Shown: positions 7,554-17,321, counted from the first letter of the stretch. The stretch is DNA of 64,000 nt from JALCRY01 sp050946575 (GCA_050946575.1 JBMNVB010000007.1:1-64000); one strand, 5' to 3'. Numbers and translations are program-made. Notes: a model not told the origin generated them from the sequence alone.

Positions 7554-7946
7554 TTAGAAATCCACGAGATAAATCCCGATCGATATCAATGTAAATTTGC
7601 CTCTCTGTTCGACTTTCGCAATTTTGGCGATCAGGAGTTTGCCTGCATCCATCAGCCTTGAAAAAACGATATTGTCTTTTTCAGGTATGTAGCCCAGTTT
7701 TCTATTATCCTCTGTCAGCACGAGAATAGCATTTTCATCGAATTTATTATCTTCCCGGCGAAGGATCAGGGTATCTCCGATAACAACTTCTTCCAACACT
7801 GTCGGATCTTCTAGATATGAAGTTCCGGCTACGTATGTATCGAATAAATGAATTTCCTTTTTCAGAGGTTTTATAACTTCACCGAGTTTATTTTCAGTAA
7901 TCAATGCGGCGAGCTTTGTTTCCGCATCTATTATTTCATTCGCCAT
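7554..7946 (-). CDS. HIRAN domain protein
   Basis: 130 aa. A HIRAN domain fills residues 25-125: F-x-x-x-V-A-G-T-S-Y, G-D-x-L-x-L-R-R-E-D-N-x-x-D-E-N-A-I, K-L-G-Y-I-P and R-L-M-D-A-G-K. HIRAN domains bind DNA ends or stalled forks and are often attached to helicases; here the domain stands alone in an operon-like series that includes a helicase. ATG at 7946 has GGGAGG. It lies 41 bases after the J-domain gene. Base composition is more AT-rich than the flanking housekeeping genes, which suggests transfer. Confidence 0.85.
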   Translation of the reverse strand: MANEIIDAETKLAALITENKLGEVIKPLKKEIHLFDTYVAGTSYLEDPTVLEEVVIGDTLILRREDNKFDENAILVLTEDNRKLGYIPEKDNIVFSRLMDAGKLLIAKIAKVEQRGKFTLISIGIYLVDF

Positions 7947-7987
7947 TATCTGCCTCCCTGATTATTTCGGAGAGTTTCCGCTGCTTT

Positions 7988-8773
7988 TCAATGGATCCAT
8001 TTTGATGTAGCGGCTGTTCCGCTTTCGATTATATTATTGAGCGTTCTTTCAAGGTCACGTTTATACTCTTTATATGCCTCTATTTCTTCGCGCAATTCCT
8101 TCTTTTTTTCTAATATGCAATCATTGTCATCAAGAATGATCTCAAAAGTATATGGCTCCGTCGTCATTATCTCTTCGATCTTCTCGCGCAGAACATTGAT
8201 TTTATTATCGATATCCTCAATATTGACATTGATGACTTCACCTTCAAGGCGATTCAGCACCATTGCTGTCAGGAATTCCAGATCCTCCAGTTCGCTGAGT
8301 GAATTCGACCTGTATGCCGCGCTGATCCTGAGCCACAGCTCTTCAAGCTCCTTATTCCCGGCAGTTCTCGGATTGATATCAGGATGGAGCCGCTTCGCAA
8401 GGCGGCGGTAAATTTTCTTGATTTTCTCTAACGTTTCGGAGTCTATCGATTCCATATTATTCGCCAATGCAATTTCCGCACACATCTGTTCCAGGCGATC
8501 ATAGTATTCAGCCATTACCTTTTCGATAAACTCCGACATTTCTTCAATGTCTATTATTTCACCCTTGTTGATTTTGGCCTGGCAGAACGTAATTTTCTTT
8601 TTTAACTTTATACATTCGATTTGGGCAGCGAATAATTCATTCAGCAGATCACCGAACACACTGAGATAATTCAAATAAATCAAATGCGCTTCTTTTTTTA
8701 CATCCTCCCTTTTGATCAGGAGCTCTTCGTATTCTCTGTATTTGTCATCTCCGGTTTTAATAAGTCTGAACAT
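7988..8773 (-). CDS. J-domain (DnaJ-like) protein
   Basis: 261 aa. The centre holds a J-domain-like segment with K-I-Y-R-R-L-A-K-R-L-H-P-D-I-N-P, the HPD tripeptide at 130-132. The flanking regions are long charged helices likely to form coiled coils (residues 10-105 and 185-255). There is no zinc-finger or C-terminal substrate domain of true DnaJ, so it probably recruits an Hsp70 to a particular partner. It is followed closely by the HIRAN gene. AT-rich relative to the surrounding chromosome. The partner is not identifiable here. Confidence 0.8.
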   Translation of the reverse strand: MFRLIKTGDDKYREYEELLIKREDVKKEAHLIYLNYLSVFGDLLNELFAAQIECIKLKKKITFCQAKINKGEIIDIEEMSEFIEKVMAEYYDRLEQMCAEIALANNMESIDSETLEKIKKIYRRLAKRLHPDINPRTAGNKELEELWLRISAAYRSNSLSELEDLEFLTAMVLNRLEGEVINVNIEDIDNKINVLREKIEEIMTTEPYTFEIILDDNDCILEKKKELREEIEAYKEYKRDLERTLNNIIESGTAATSKWIH

Positions 8774-8817
8774 CTTTGATCACCCAATATTTCAACACTG
8801 ACCGAATTCTTACAGCA

Positions 8818-8845
8818 ATATTATCACGTCCGATAACAATATCAA
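8818..8845 (-). promoter_or_regulatory. possible promoter of the J-domain/HIRAN pair
   Basis: Minus-strand TTGATA (8845-8840), 16-base spacer and TAATAT (8823-8818), in the gap before the J-domain gene. Confidence 0.45.
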
Positions 8846-8878
8846 TACATAATCATATCTGCCTACTTTATTATTACT

Positions 8879-9916
8879 CTACTCCGGAATGATCTCAAAA
8901 TCTGTACAATCAGAATACAGATCCGTCAGACGGAGCCCATCGATCCTCCCGGATGAAATCATATCATCTGCGGATCGAAACCACTTCCCGTCCAGACAGG
9001 TCACAATCGAGGCATGATCGAGTTCGGCAATAACAGTATGCATTGCTTCTCCGCATCGGAATGTAACTTTGCACGGATTCTGAAGCACATAATATAGATC
9101 ATACAAATCCATTTGCGTCTCATCGAACCTGATCAGTGTGTATATTTTTAACACCAGCTTCTTCATCACAGAAAAATTGCCGAAAAAATGATTGTATTCC
9201 AGTCTCTCCGCCATCCTGTCTTTCGCGTCGGACAGATGCACAAGCGCTGTTTTTTCGCGGTATAAAGGATCTCCGACGAATGACAGATCCGTATAGCCTT
9301 CCGGCATTTCGACATCAAGTTCATAAAGATGTGTTGCCAGGTCTTCAAGTGCGATATCCGCCATCCTGATTTCGATCTCCGGCATTTTATATGCGCAGAG
9401 ATCATGTCGCATCATAGAATAAAGCTGTCTAATGAGATATGTATAATGGAAAAAATTTTTATCCATATACTTACCGTCCCGCGACATATCCGCAATCTTA
9501 TACGCCGCATTGATATAATCACAATAATCTTCCGGGTTCATCAATGCGATTTTTGTGTTCACATGCCAGTACTCAGGATTTCTTATCTGATGCTTCTCAA
9601 ATATCTCAAGAGCCCTGACAAAACATCTACATGCCTCTTGATATCCGCATCTGCCGGTCATGCCGTAATACCATATATATCCGAGTCCGATCCAAGCCTT
9701 CGGAATATTTCTTCCAGCGGCTAATGAAAAATATTTTTCTGCAAGGTCAAAACGCCTGCCTTCATAATAGTACCCGCCGAGATCTGCGGCCATATCCATG
9801 CGCCCGAACTGAAAGATCAGCACATGACAAGCCTCTTCATACGCCGGATCACCCTGTTCCGGATCCAAATGTGGCAAGCTGTTTTTTATAATTTCAAACG
9901 CTTCATACTGAGTCAT
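8879..9916 (-). CDS. Sel1/TPR repeat protein
   Basis: 345 aa. The N-terminal 130 residues contain Sel1-like helical repeats (for example A-E-K-Y-F-S-L-A-A-G then A-W-I-G-L-G-Y-I-W-Y-Y-G), which usually make protein-binding scaffolds. The C-terminal half is helical with no recognised domain and ends in a beta-rich segment (V-T-F-R-C-G-E-A-M). ATG at 9916 with AAGAGG. It lies between the PLD-helicase and the J-domain gene in the same direction. No enzyme motif is seen. Confidence 0.7.
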   Translation of the reverse strand: MTQYEAFEIIKNSLPHLDPEQGDPAYEEACHVLIFQFGRMDMAADLGGYYYEGRRFDLAEKYFSLAAGRNIPKAWIGLGYIWYYGMTGRCGYQEACRCFVRALEIFEKHQIRNPEYWHVNTKIALMNPEDYCDYINAAYKIADMSRDGKYMDKNFFHYTYLIRQLYSMMRHDLCAYKMPEIEIRMADIALEDLATHLYELDVEMPEGYTDLSFVGDPLYREKTALVHLSDAKDRMAERLEYNHFFGNFSVMKKLVLKIYTLIRFDETQMDLYDLYYVLQNPCKVTFRCGEAMHTVIAELDHASIVTCLDGKWFRSADDMISSGRIDGLRLTDLYSDCTDFEIIPE

Positions 9917-10045
9917 AAAACCTCTTTTGCAATATTACTGCCATCAATGCATATCACCGTGTCCCGCCTGACACGGCATCAATATGCCGCCGGATCCGCC
10001 GTCCCTCTTCAGGCCCTCTCCGCATTGCTACAGCGCGTCCGCTCA

Positions 10046-13000
10046 CTACACACTCGCGAGTTTGTTCGTCTTCTTCAGGAACTTGGCCGGTATCCTGTTT
10101 TTCAGATGCCAGATAATATTCATCGGCGCGCTTCCTTCGTGCTGCAGGTAATCAGCCGGCCCGAGGAACGTGTACGGCGCCGCGCCGCCCGCGTCATTCT
10201 TGAATTCGCGCACAAACAGCAGCACCTTGCTGCCGCGCTCCCTGTGATGGATGTAGCGCTGCCCGGTCGGCGAGTCCTCAGCAGTCCTGTTCTGGCTCTG
10301 CCAGTGGAACATCGAATCATTTATCGAGTAATCGTCATACATCGTAGTCGGCGAAAAAGCCTTCTCCGACTTGTTGAGAGTGACAAGCAGCACATCGGCC
10401 TTCTTCTCCTCCAGCCACTTCACACCTTCACGGACATTCCCCGGATTCTCATAATCCATCGCCGCGAACAGCTGGTCGCGCGTGTAAGTGCAGTAAAGGT
10501 CGAGCGGACATTCGAACCCGAGGTCCTCGTGCCTGTCGACGACATCGATATCGTCCATGCGGTATTGCAGCAATGCCCGTATCTCGTTTATCATTACCGG
10601 GCTTTCCGCGAGTTCCCGGAGATTCCCCAGCACCTCCGGATCGCTCCAGTCCTTCGCGTATTTCTGCCAGACCGTGATATAGAACATTTCCATCATGCGC
10701 CCGTCGTTCCCCTTCATCCGTTCCGGGAACGATAAGTCTTCCTCACCTTCAAGCTCATCCAGCATACCGTCAAGGAACCCGATCCACTGCCGCGAATCTA
10801 TGGCCGCGAGGCGCGGAAATGCACTGCTCAGTTTTTCCTCTGCCGGCTCGCTGAAATCAGCCCCCACTCCGGCATCTGCGCACAGCCTCGCAAAACTCCC
10901 GCACTTCGAGTAGAATTCACGCAGGTCAAGCTGATAATACCTGCAAAACTCCTCAAGCGAGAGCTTCCTGCCCGTATCCTCTTCAAACGAAGCCGCCCTT
11001 GCCCTGAGTCCGTCCCTGCTGTGAAGCGCCTTCCTGATATTTTCCAGAATATATTCCTGTGCGTTTTTTTCGAGCTGTATATAGCAGCCGGCCGGGAGCG
11101 CTCCGAACCCGCGCCGGATCTCATGCTCCAGACTGTTCTCCGTATTCGACATCAATGCGAAGAATTTCCGCTCAAAGTCATATTTCCTGTTCGCGCGTCC
11201 TATGAAGTCGAGCACTGTCAGGCATTCTTTCCCTTCGGCCAGCCTGAGTCCGCGCCCGAGCTGCTGCAGGAACACCGTAAGCGACTCAGTCGGACGGAGG
11301 AACAGGATCGTGTTCACCTCCGGGATATCCACACCCTCGTTATACAAATCCACCACGAAAATGAACCTGATCTCACCGCTCTGAAGTCTGCTCTTCGCCG
11401 AATCGCGCTCCTCCTTTGAAGAATCACCGTCAAGTTCGAGCGACGGCACATTGCTGCTGTTGAAAAACTCAGCCATGAACTGCGCGTGCTTCACCGACAC
11501 GCAGAACCCGAGCCCCCTGACATCATCCATATCAGTCACATAATGCCTCACCGACTCCACGATCCGCTCCGCGCGGTTCTCCGCCACCTTTCGGTCCAGA
11601 GCGTAGACATTCTCAAGTTCCGATTTCTCATACCCGCCGCGGCTCCATTGCAGCCTGTCCAGATCGACGGTATCCGTCACGCCGAAATACTGGAACGGGC
11701 ACAGCAATCCCCGGTCGATCGCTTCCGGGAGTCTGATCTCCGCCGCGATCCGTCCGCCGAAATAGTCGAGGATGCTTTTCCCGTCCATCCTCTCCGGAGT
11801 GGCAGTCAGTCCCAGCAATATCTTCGGCCTGAAATATTCAAGCAGTTTTCTGTATGTCTTCGCCGCCGCGTGATGGAATTCGTCGACGACGATATAGTCA
11901 TAATAATCTTCCGGGAGCATGTCCCACAGCTCTTTTGAATTCACGCTCTGGACTGACGCGAAAAGATGATCCATCCTTGACGGTGCATGACTCCCGACAA
12001 GCATTTCCCCGAAATTCGGATCCTTCATCACTTCCTGGAACGAATACAGCGACTGCTTCAGGATCTCCTCCCTGTGCGCTACAAAAAGAAGCCGACCCGG
12101 CGCATCGGGGTTTTCCTTCACGTAATTTCTGTAATCGAACGCGGCGACCATCGTCTTTCCCGTCCCCGTGGCCGCAACGATCAGATTCTTATATCTGCCG
12201 CGGACTTCGCGTTCCGCGCGCAGTCTGTCCAGGATCCGGCGCTGGAACGGATAAGGCATAATATCGAAAAACACACGGCTCGCCGCCGTATTGTCATGCT
12301 TCTTTTCGACCATCAATGCAGCAGTAAGCCGCTCTCTGTCTTCTTCACTATCGCGATGGTATTCCTCGAACTCGTCTGAATTCCAATAGCTTTCGAACGT
12401 CGCCCGGATCTTCTTCAGTATCTCCGGCTGGCTTTTTTCCGTGACCTTCATGTTCCACTCGAGGCCTTCGGTCATTGCCGCGCCGGACAGGTTGGACGAT
12501 CCGACATACGCCGTAGTGAATCCCGTGTCACGGCAGAACACATACGCCTTCGCGTGAAGGCGCGTGCTTTTCGTGTTGTAGCTTATCCGGACTTCGGTGT
12601 TCTTCAGCCGGCTCAGCTCTTCCACGGCCTTCATATCCGTGGCTCCCATATACGAAGTGGTAATGACTCTGAGTCCTCCGCCGTTATCTGTGAACTCCTC
12701 CAGTTCCTTCATGATGAGCCTGAGCCCGCTGAATTTAATGAACGAAACCAGCATTTCGATCTCCGTACTGGAACCGATTTCCTTCTTTATCTCACTGTAA
12801 AGCTGCGGCTCGTTGCGCGACCCGGTGAACAGACTGGGGCCCGCCAATGATGTCTCGGGCCGCGGTATATCCGCCGCGGATTTCCCCGCCGCCAGCAGCG
12901 GGTCTTTTTCCGGCAGCAATGCAAGAAGCTGTTTATGGTCTTTCACTCTGTCGCCGTTATCGTCCGCCTGCAGCAAATCGATAATCTGGTTCGTCAGATC

Positions 13001-13228
13001 GAGCTGGGCATTGATGTCGCGCTCTTCCGCGACACTGTCCAGTTTCCCGTGAATGATCTCGTCCAGGTACCGCGTCAATACCCCCGACGCCTCGGCCTCA
13101 TCGATATCCCCGATCGATTTCCGATTATCATCTACCGCACTCAAAGCGTCCGCAGTCCTGTCATTGAGCACCTGCTCATACAGACCCGGAACAAGCTTCA
13201 ACCCGTTCTTATGATTTGAATCGCTCAT
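10046..13228 (-). CDS. PLD-nuclease/DEAH helicase fusion (DUF3427-type)
   Basis: 1060 aa. Order of domains: N-terminal helical region (1-140); phospholipase-D-type nuclease domain (150-265) with R-L-H-A-K-A (H225, K227) and G-S-S-N-L-S; superfamily-2 helicase with Walker A ATGTGKT (to residue 359), DEFHH (449-453), LTATPERMDG (474-483) and motif VI QQLGRGLR; C-terminal region of DUF3427 type. Only one HxK motif is visible, so the nuclease would need to dimerise. Proteins of this design are thought to act in DNA repair or defence, though the reaction is unproven. ATG at 13228 with GAGGGG. It has its own promoter just inside array 2. Confidence 0.88.
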   Translation of the reverse strand: MSDSNHKNGLKLVPGLYEQVLNDRTADALSAVDDNRKSIGDIDEAEASGVLTRYLDEIIHGKLDSVAEERDINAQLDLTNQIIDLLQADDNGDRVKDHKQLLALLPEKDPLLAAGKSAADIPRPETSLAGPSLFTGSRNEPQLYSEIKKEIGSSTEIEMLVSFIKFSGLRLIMKELEEFTDNGGGLRVITTSYMGATDMKAVEELSRLKNTEVRISYNTKSTRLHAKAYVFCRDTGFTTAYVGSSNLSGAAMTEGLEWNMKVTEKSQPEILKKIRATFESYWNSDEFEEYHRDSEEDRERLTAALMVEKKHDNTAASRVFFDIMPYPFQRRILDRLRAEREVRGRYKNLIVAATGTGKTMVAAFDYRNYVKENPDAPGRLLFVAHREEILKQSLYSFQEVMKDPNFGEMLVGSHAPSRMDHLFASVQSVNSKELWDMLPEDYYDYIVVDEFHHAAAKTYRKLLEYFRPKILLGLTATPERMDGKSILDYFGGRIAAEIRLPEAIDRGLLCPFQYFGVTDTVDLDRLQWSRGGYEKSELENVYALDRKVAENRAERIVESVRHYVTDMDDVRGLGFCVSVKHAQFMAEFFNSSNVPSLELDGDSSKEERDSAKSRLQSGEIRFIFVVDLYNEGVDIPEVNTILFLRPTESLTVFLQQLGRGLRLAEGKECLTVLDFIGRANRKYDFERKFFALMSNTENSLEHEIRRGFGALPAGCYIQLEKNAQEYILENIRKALHSRDGLRARAASFEEDTGRKLSLEEFCRYYQLDLREFYSKCGSFARLCADAGVGADFSEPAEEKLSSAFPRLAAIDSRQWIGFLDGMLDELEGEEDLSFPERMKGNDGRMMEMFYITVWQKYAKDWSDPEVLGNLRELAESPVMINEIRALLQYRMDDIDVVDRHEDLGFECPLDLYCTYTRDQLFAAMDYENPGNVREGVKWLEEKKADVLLVTLNKSEKAFSPTTMYDDYSINDSMFHWQSQNRTAEDSPTGQRYIHHRERGSKVLLFVREFKNDAGGAAPYTFLGPADYLQHEGSAPMNIIWHLKNRIPAKFLKKTNKLASV

Positions 13229-13278
13229 GTCCGCCCCTCAGTATCACACCAAACAACCGTGAAACAATGTATGGATCA

Positions 13279-13307
13279 ATTATACACTTTAGGGAACCGG
13301 TCTTCAA
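13279..13307 (-). promoter_or_regulatory. promoter of the PLD-helicase gene
   Basis: Minus-strand TTGAAG (13307-13302), 17-base spacer and TATAAT (13284-13279), about 50 bases upstream of the helicase start and between it and hairpin array 2. Confidence 0.7.
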
Positions 13308-13434
13308 TTTGCAGGCGCAGGGGCGGAACAAACCGGAGAGGGCCGGCTGCAGATCGTCGGGGTTTGGATCGAAAATGAATCGTGGGCCAGGGAGGCGAAT
13401 CGAAAGAGGGTCGAGATCGGAGGCGGCAGCATTA

Positions 13435-14180
13435 GAGACAGGTAGTTTTCCTGTCACCGGAGCGGATTTTGGACATTGGTGACAGTGTTTTACTGTCACC
13501 TGCATCGGTTTTGAACGTTGGTGACAGTGATTTACTGTCACCTGGATCGATTTCGAGCGTTGGTGACAGTGATTTACTGTCACCTATGTCGATTTTGAAC
13601 GTTGGTGACAGTCATTTTTACTGTCACCGGTGTCGATTTTGAGCGTCAGTGACAGTGATTTACTGTCACCTGGATCGATTTCGAGCGTCGGTGACAGTGA
13701 TTTACTGTCACCTATGTCGGTTTTGGACGTTGGTGACAGTCATTTTTACTGTCACCGGTGTCGATTTCGAACGTTGGTGACAGTGATTTACTGTCACCGG
13801 TGTCGATTTCGAGCGTTGGTGACAGTGATTTACTGTCACCAGTGTCGATTTTGGACGTTGGTGACAGTGTTTTCCTGTCACCGGAGCGGATTTCGAACGT
13901 TGGTGACAGGAATTTCCTGTCACCTGTGTCGGTTTTGAGAGTTGGTGACAGGTAATTTTCCTGTCACCGGAGCAGATTTTGGACGTTGGTGACAGTGTTT
14001 TCCTGTCACCGGCGTCGATTTTGAGCGTTGGTGACAGGAATTTCCTGTCACCGAGGTCGATTTTGAACGTTGGTGACAGGTAGTTTTCCTGTCACCGGAG
14101 CGGATTTTGAACGTTGGTGACAGGAATTTCCTGTCACCGAGGTCGGTTTTGAGCGTTGGTGACCGGTCATTCTCCTGTCG
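13435..14180. repeat. 42-bp hairpin-unit array 2 (about 16 units)
   Basis: Same unit, period and orientation as array 1: GGTGACAG, short loop, CTGTCACC, 19-base linker. Full hairpins start near 13478, 13520, 13562, 13603, 13647, 13690, 13732, 13775, 13818, 13860, 13902, 13943, 13988, 14030, 14072 and 14115; decayed units lie at 13435 and 14157. A run of consecutive units near 13537-13612 repeats a run in array 1 near 6680-6750, so the arrays share ancestry by block duplication. The intervals 13308-13434 and 14181-14383 show nothing recognisable. Confidence 0.95.
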
Positions 14181-14383
14181 TCGGCGCATGCAGCCCCCCA
14201 GAACTGGAATCTGCCCTAGATCAGGCGCCACGCCGAAAATCTCCACCGCCGCAATGCCCCCGACCGAGCACTAGAATGAAAAAATCGGGCTCCTGCCAGT
14301 TGCTGTGGAAAAGGCAGCCCGGTCCTGTCAGCTGCCGTGAATGAAACAGCCCACTCGTGTTCACCGCCGATAATAAAAATGAA

Positions 14384-14411
14384 AAAACAGCGGGCTCCTG
14401 CCCGCTGTTTT
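14384..14411 (-). terminator. acpP-rex terminator
   Basis: Perfect 12-bp stem AAAACAGCGGGC / GCCCGCTGTTTT with a 4-base loop, 20 bases after the rex stop codon. It has A and T tails and could work in both directions. Confidence 0.9.
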
Positions 14412-14431
14412 CATCTTCCTTCTTGATCGCC

Positions 14432-15076
14432 CTACCGCCTCGGCGTCTGCTCGTTCATTCTGTAGGCGAGGCTGTAGAGGCTGTCCGACAGGTGCACGTT
14501 TTCCACGCTGACCTGGTCCGGCACTTCGAGATCGACATTCGCGAAGTTCCACAGTCCGCGGACTCCCGCGAAGCAAAGCTTGTCCGCGACTTCCTGCGCG
14601 CTCGAAGGCGGCACGCAGATCACGCCGATGTCGATGTCGTTTTCCTCGACGAACTTGACTATATCCTCGGCGTCGCGGATCACGATGTCGCTCACCACAC
14701 GGCCGATCATTTCCTCGTCAGACTCGAACAGACTCATGATAACGAAGCCCGATCTGTAATGATCGATGAACTTCGTGATGGCCGTTCCGAGACTGCCGAT
14801 CCCGACGACGACGAGCTTGTACTGCTGGTCGAGGCCCATGATCGAGCTGATAGTGTTGTAAAGATCCCGGACATTATAACCGTAGCCCTGCTGGCCGAAG
14901 CCGCCGAAATTGCTCAGGTCCTGGCGGATCTGAGAGGCGGTGTAGCCGATGAGTTCGCTCAGTTTTCTGGACGAGATCTTCTCGACGCCTTTTTTGTCGA
15001 GTTCTTTCAGATAACGTCTGTAACGCGGCAGCCTTTTGATCACCGCGTTCGAAATTTTATCTCTTTCCGTTGCCAT
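14432..15076 (-). CDS. rex: redox-sensing transcriptional repressor Rex
   Basis: 214 aa. N-terminal winged helix (1-80) with the Rex signature S-R-K-L-S-E-L-I-G-Y-T-A-S-Q-I-R-Q-D-L; C-terminal Rossmann fold with VVGIGSLG (glycines at 92, 94, 97). It represses fermentative dehydrogenase and butyrate genes when NAD+ dominates and is released by NADH. Only 1 base separates it from acpP, so the two are co-transcribed. The Shine-Dalgarno is weak, consistent with coupling to acpP. Confidence 0.96.
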   Translation of the reverse strand: MATERDKISNAVIKRLPRYRRYLKELDKKGVEKISSRKLSELIGYTASQIRQDLSNFGGFGQQGYGYNVRDLYNTISSIMGLDQQYKLVVVGIGSLGTAITKFIDHYRSGFVIMSLFESDEEMIGRVVSDIVIRDAEDIVKFVEENDIDIGVICVPPSSAQEVADKLCFAGVRGLWNFANVDLEVPDQVSVENVHLSDSLYSLAYRMNEQTPRR

Positions 15077-15077
15077 T

Positions 15078-15311
15078 TTATTTTATCTTCGATTCCACGA
15101 ATTTGACGATGTCGCCGATCGTCTGGAAATTCTCGGCGTCTTCGTCCGGGATCTCGATCCCGTATTCATCTTCTATCGCCATGATGATCTCAACGGCATC
15201 CAGCGAATCAGCCTCGAGGTCCTTCATCAGGCTCGTGCCCTCGGTTATCGTTTCAGGCTCAACCGAAAGCTGGTCGGCGATGATGTCCTTGATTTTATCA
15301 AAAGTGTTCAT
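15078..15311 (-). CDS. acpP: acyl carrier protein
   Basis: 77 aa acidic four-helix protein. The phosphopantetheine attachment serine is S36 in D-S-L-D-A-V-E. It carries growing acyl chains in fatty-acid synthesis. It lies immediately before rex with a one-base gap, which ties a lipid carrier gene to redox regulation. No other fatty-acid synthesis gene is in the window, so it may be a second ACP copy. Confidence 0.95.
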   Translation of the reverse strand: MNTFDKIKDIIADQLSVEPETITEGTSLMKDLEADSLDAVEIIMAIEDEYGIEIPDEDAENFQTIGDIVKFVESKIK

Positions 15312-15364
15312 ATTGTCTACCTCCTCAAATTACTTCGACTATCTAAAAATTATATTGCAATCCG

Positions 15365-17320
15365 TCAATATTGCAACCATTTTTCGTAATTTCCGTCGAG
15401 CTCTTTTTTCAGTGATTCGAGTTCTCCGCTGAGTTCCTCCAGTTTATGATAATCATTCACAACGGACTCGTCAAGCATTTCAGCCTCGATCTCCGCCTGC
15501 CTTGCCTCCAGTTCGCCGATCCGTGCTTCCAGCGCCTCACGCTCCCGCGTCCTTCTGCGTTCTTCGGCCTCCTTCGCCTTGCGGGCCCTGCGGCGCTCTT
15601 CATTGGAAAGCCCTTCATGCATCAATGCATTGCCGCCGTTTTTCTCTTCACGGTCTTCCGCGAGTTCGCCGAGATATTTCCGGCCCGAACCGATCTTCGC
15701 GCGCTTCTCGACGAAATAGTCGTATTTGCCGAGATACTCGTCGAAGCCGTTCCTTGTCATCTCCATGATCCTTGTCGGGATCTTGTTCAGGAAGTAGCGG
15801 TCGTGCGAGATGATGATCGCCGTGCCCGGGAACTCCGCGAGCGCGTCCTCGAACACCTCCTTCGAGTCGATGTCGAGATGGTTCGTCGGCTCGTCGAGCA
15901 GCAGCAGATTCGCTCCGGACAGCATCAGCTTGAGGAGCGCCAGCCTTGCCTTCTCGCCGCCGGACAGGGAACCGACAGTGAGGAACGCGTCATCGCCCGT
16001 GAAAAGGAAGCGCCCGAGCAGCGACCGGATCTCCGTGTCCGTGTATAAGGCGTACGCGTCGTGCAGCTCGTCCATCACCGTCTTTGACGGATCGAGGTTC
16101 TCCTGGCGCTGATCGTAGTACCCGATCTTGATGTTGTGGCCGCGCTTGATATATCCGGCCGTCGGCCGCACTTCACCGAGAATGATGCGCATGAACGTCG
16201 TCTTGCCGATCCCGTTCGCTCCGACAATGCAGATTTTCTCGCCGCGGCGCACGTCGAGGTCGAGCCCTTCGAACAGCTGCTTCGCCCGCGATCCATAGCC
16301 CACACTCATCGACAGCCCTTCGATATGGAGAACTTCCTTTCCGCTTTCGTAGCTTTCCTTGAAGCGGATCTTTATCTTCCCGCGCTCGCCGGCCGGGCGC
16401 TCCGGGCGGTCCATCTTCTCGAGCATTATCTCGCGCGAATGCGCCCGCTTCGCGAGCTTTTCCGTCCCGCGCTGCCTGTACCTCCGGATCATATCCTCCT
16501 GCCGCGCGATCTCGGCGCTCTGCTTTTTATACGCCCTCATCTCGGCCTCGCGCTTTTCGGCGCGCAGCTTCGCGTAGTCCGAGTAATTCCCTTCATAAAT
16601 ATCGAGTTTCCCGTTCTCGATCTCGAATATCCTGTTCACAGTGCGGTCGAGGAAATACCTGTCATGCGACACGATCAGCATCGTGCCCCGGTACGAATTG
16701 AGATACTGCTCCAGCCACTTCAGCGTCCCGATGTCAAGATGGTTCGTTGGCTCGTCGAGCATGAGAAGTTCCGGTTTCCGGAGCAGCAGGCACACGAGCG
16801 CGAGCCTCGTCCGCTCGCCGCCGGAGAGCTCGCTCACCGGCTTGTCGTAATATTCCTCCGGGAACGCCATGCTTGACAGGACGCCGCGCATCTCGCTGCG
16901 GTACGTATAGCCGCCGCGGCGCTCGAACTCGGACTGCATCTCATCATACAGCAATGCCGCCTTCTCCGCATCCTCCCCGGCTTCCGCCTTTTCGGCGATC
17001 TCGGAAGACAGCCTGAGCATGTCGCGCTCCATGTCCTCGAGCGGCCGGAAGATCTGCTCCACTTCTTCTATAACCGTCCTGTCCGAACTGAAATCGTCCT
17101 GCTGCCTGAGATATCCGACCGAGAGATCAGACGACACGAAAACATCGCCGGACGAGGCCTCCTCCTCTCCGTTGAGGATCCGGAGGAGCGTCGTCTTGCC
17201 GGCGCCGTTTTCGCCGATGATACCGATGCGGTCTCCCTCGTTCACATGGAACGAGATGCCGCGCAGGATCTCGTCCGCTCCGTATGATTTAGTTATATCC
17301 TTTGCGCTGATGACGATCAT
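15365..17320 (-). CDS. ABC-F family ATPase (ribosome-associated)
   Basis: 651 aa, two ABC domains and no membrane segments. The first domain has GENGAGKT (36-43), LSGGE and LDEPTNHLD; the linker of about 80 charged residues (PtIM region) follows; the second domain has GANGIGKT, LSGGE and LDEPTNHLD. The C-terminal coiled coil from about 565 is rich in Arg, Glu and Ala, as in Uup/YdiF-type proteins. ABC-F proteins bind the ribosomal E site and rescue stalled or drug-bound ribosomes. Antibiotic resistance cannot be inferred from sequence. ATG at 17320 with AGAGGC, 1 base after tsaD. Confidence 0.93.
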   Translation of the reverse strand: MIVISAKDITKSYGADEILRGISFHVNEGDRIGIIGENGAGKTTLLRILNGEEEASSGDVFVSSDLSVGYLRQQDDFSSDRTVIEEVEQIFRPLEDMERDMLRLSSEIAEKAEAGEDAEKAALLYDEMQSEFERRGGYTYRSEMRGVLSSMAFPEEYYDKPVSELSGGERTRLALVCLLLRKPELLMLDEPTNHLDIGTLKWLEQYLNSYRGTMLIVSHDRYFLDRTVNRIFEIENGKLDIYEGNYSDYAKLRAEKREAEMRAYKKQSAEIARQEDMIRRYRQRGTEKLAKRAHSREIMLEKMDRPERPAGERGKIKIRFKESYESGKEVLHIEGLSMSVGYGSRAKQLFEGLDLDVRRGEKICIVGANGIGKTTFMRIILGEVRPTAGYIKRGHNIKIGYYDQRQENLDPSKTVMDELHDAYALYTDTEIRSLLGRFLFTGDDAFLTVGSLSGGEKARLALLKLMLSGANLLLLDEPTNHLDIDSKEVFEDALAEFPGTAIIISHDRYFLNKIPTRIMEMTRNGFDEYLGKYDYFVEKRAKIGSGRKYLGELAEDREEKNGGNALMHEGLSNEERRRARKAKEAEERRRTREREALEARIGELEARQAEIEAEMLDESVVNDYHKLEELSGELESLKKELDGNYEKWLQY

Positions 17321-17321
17321 A

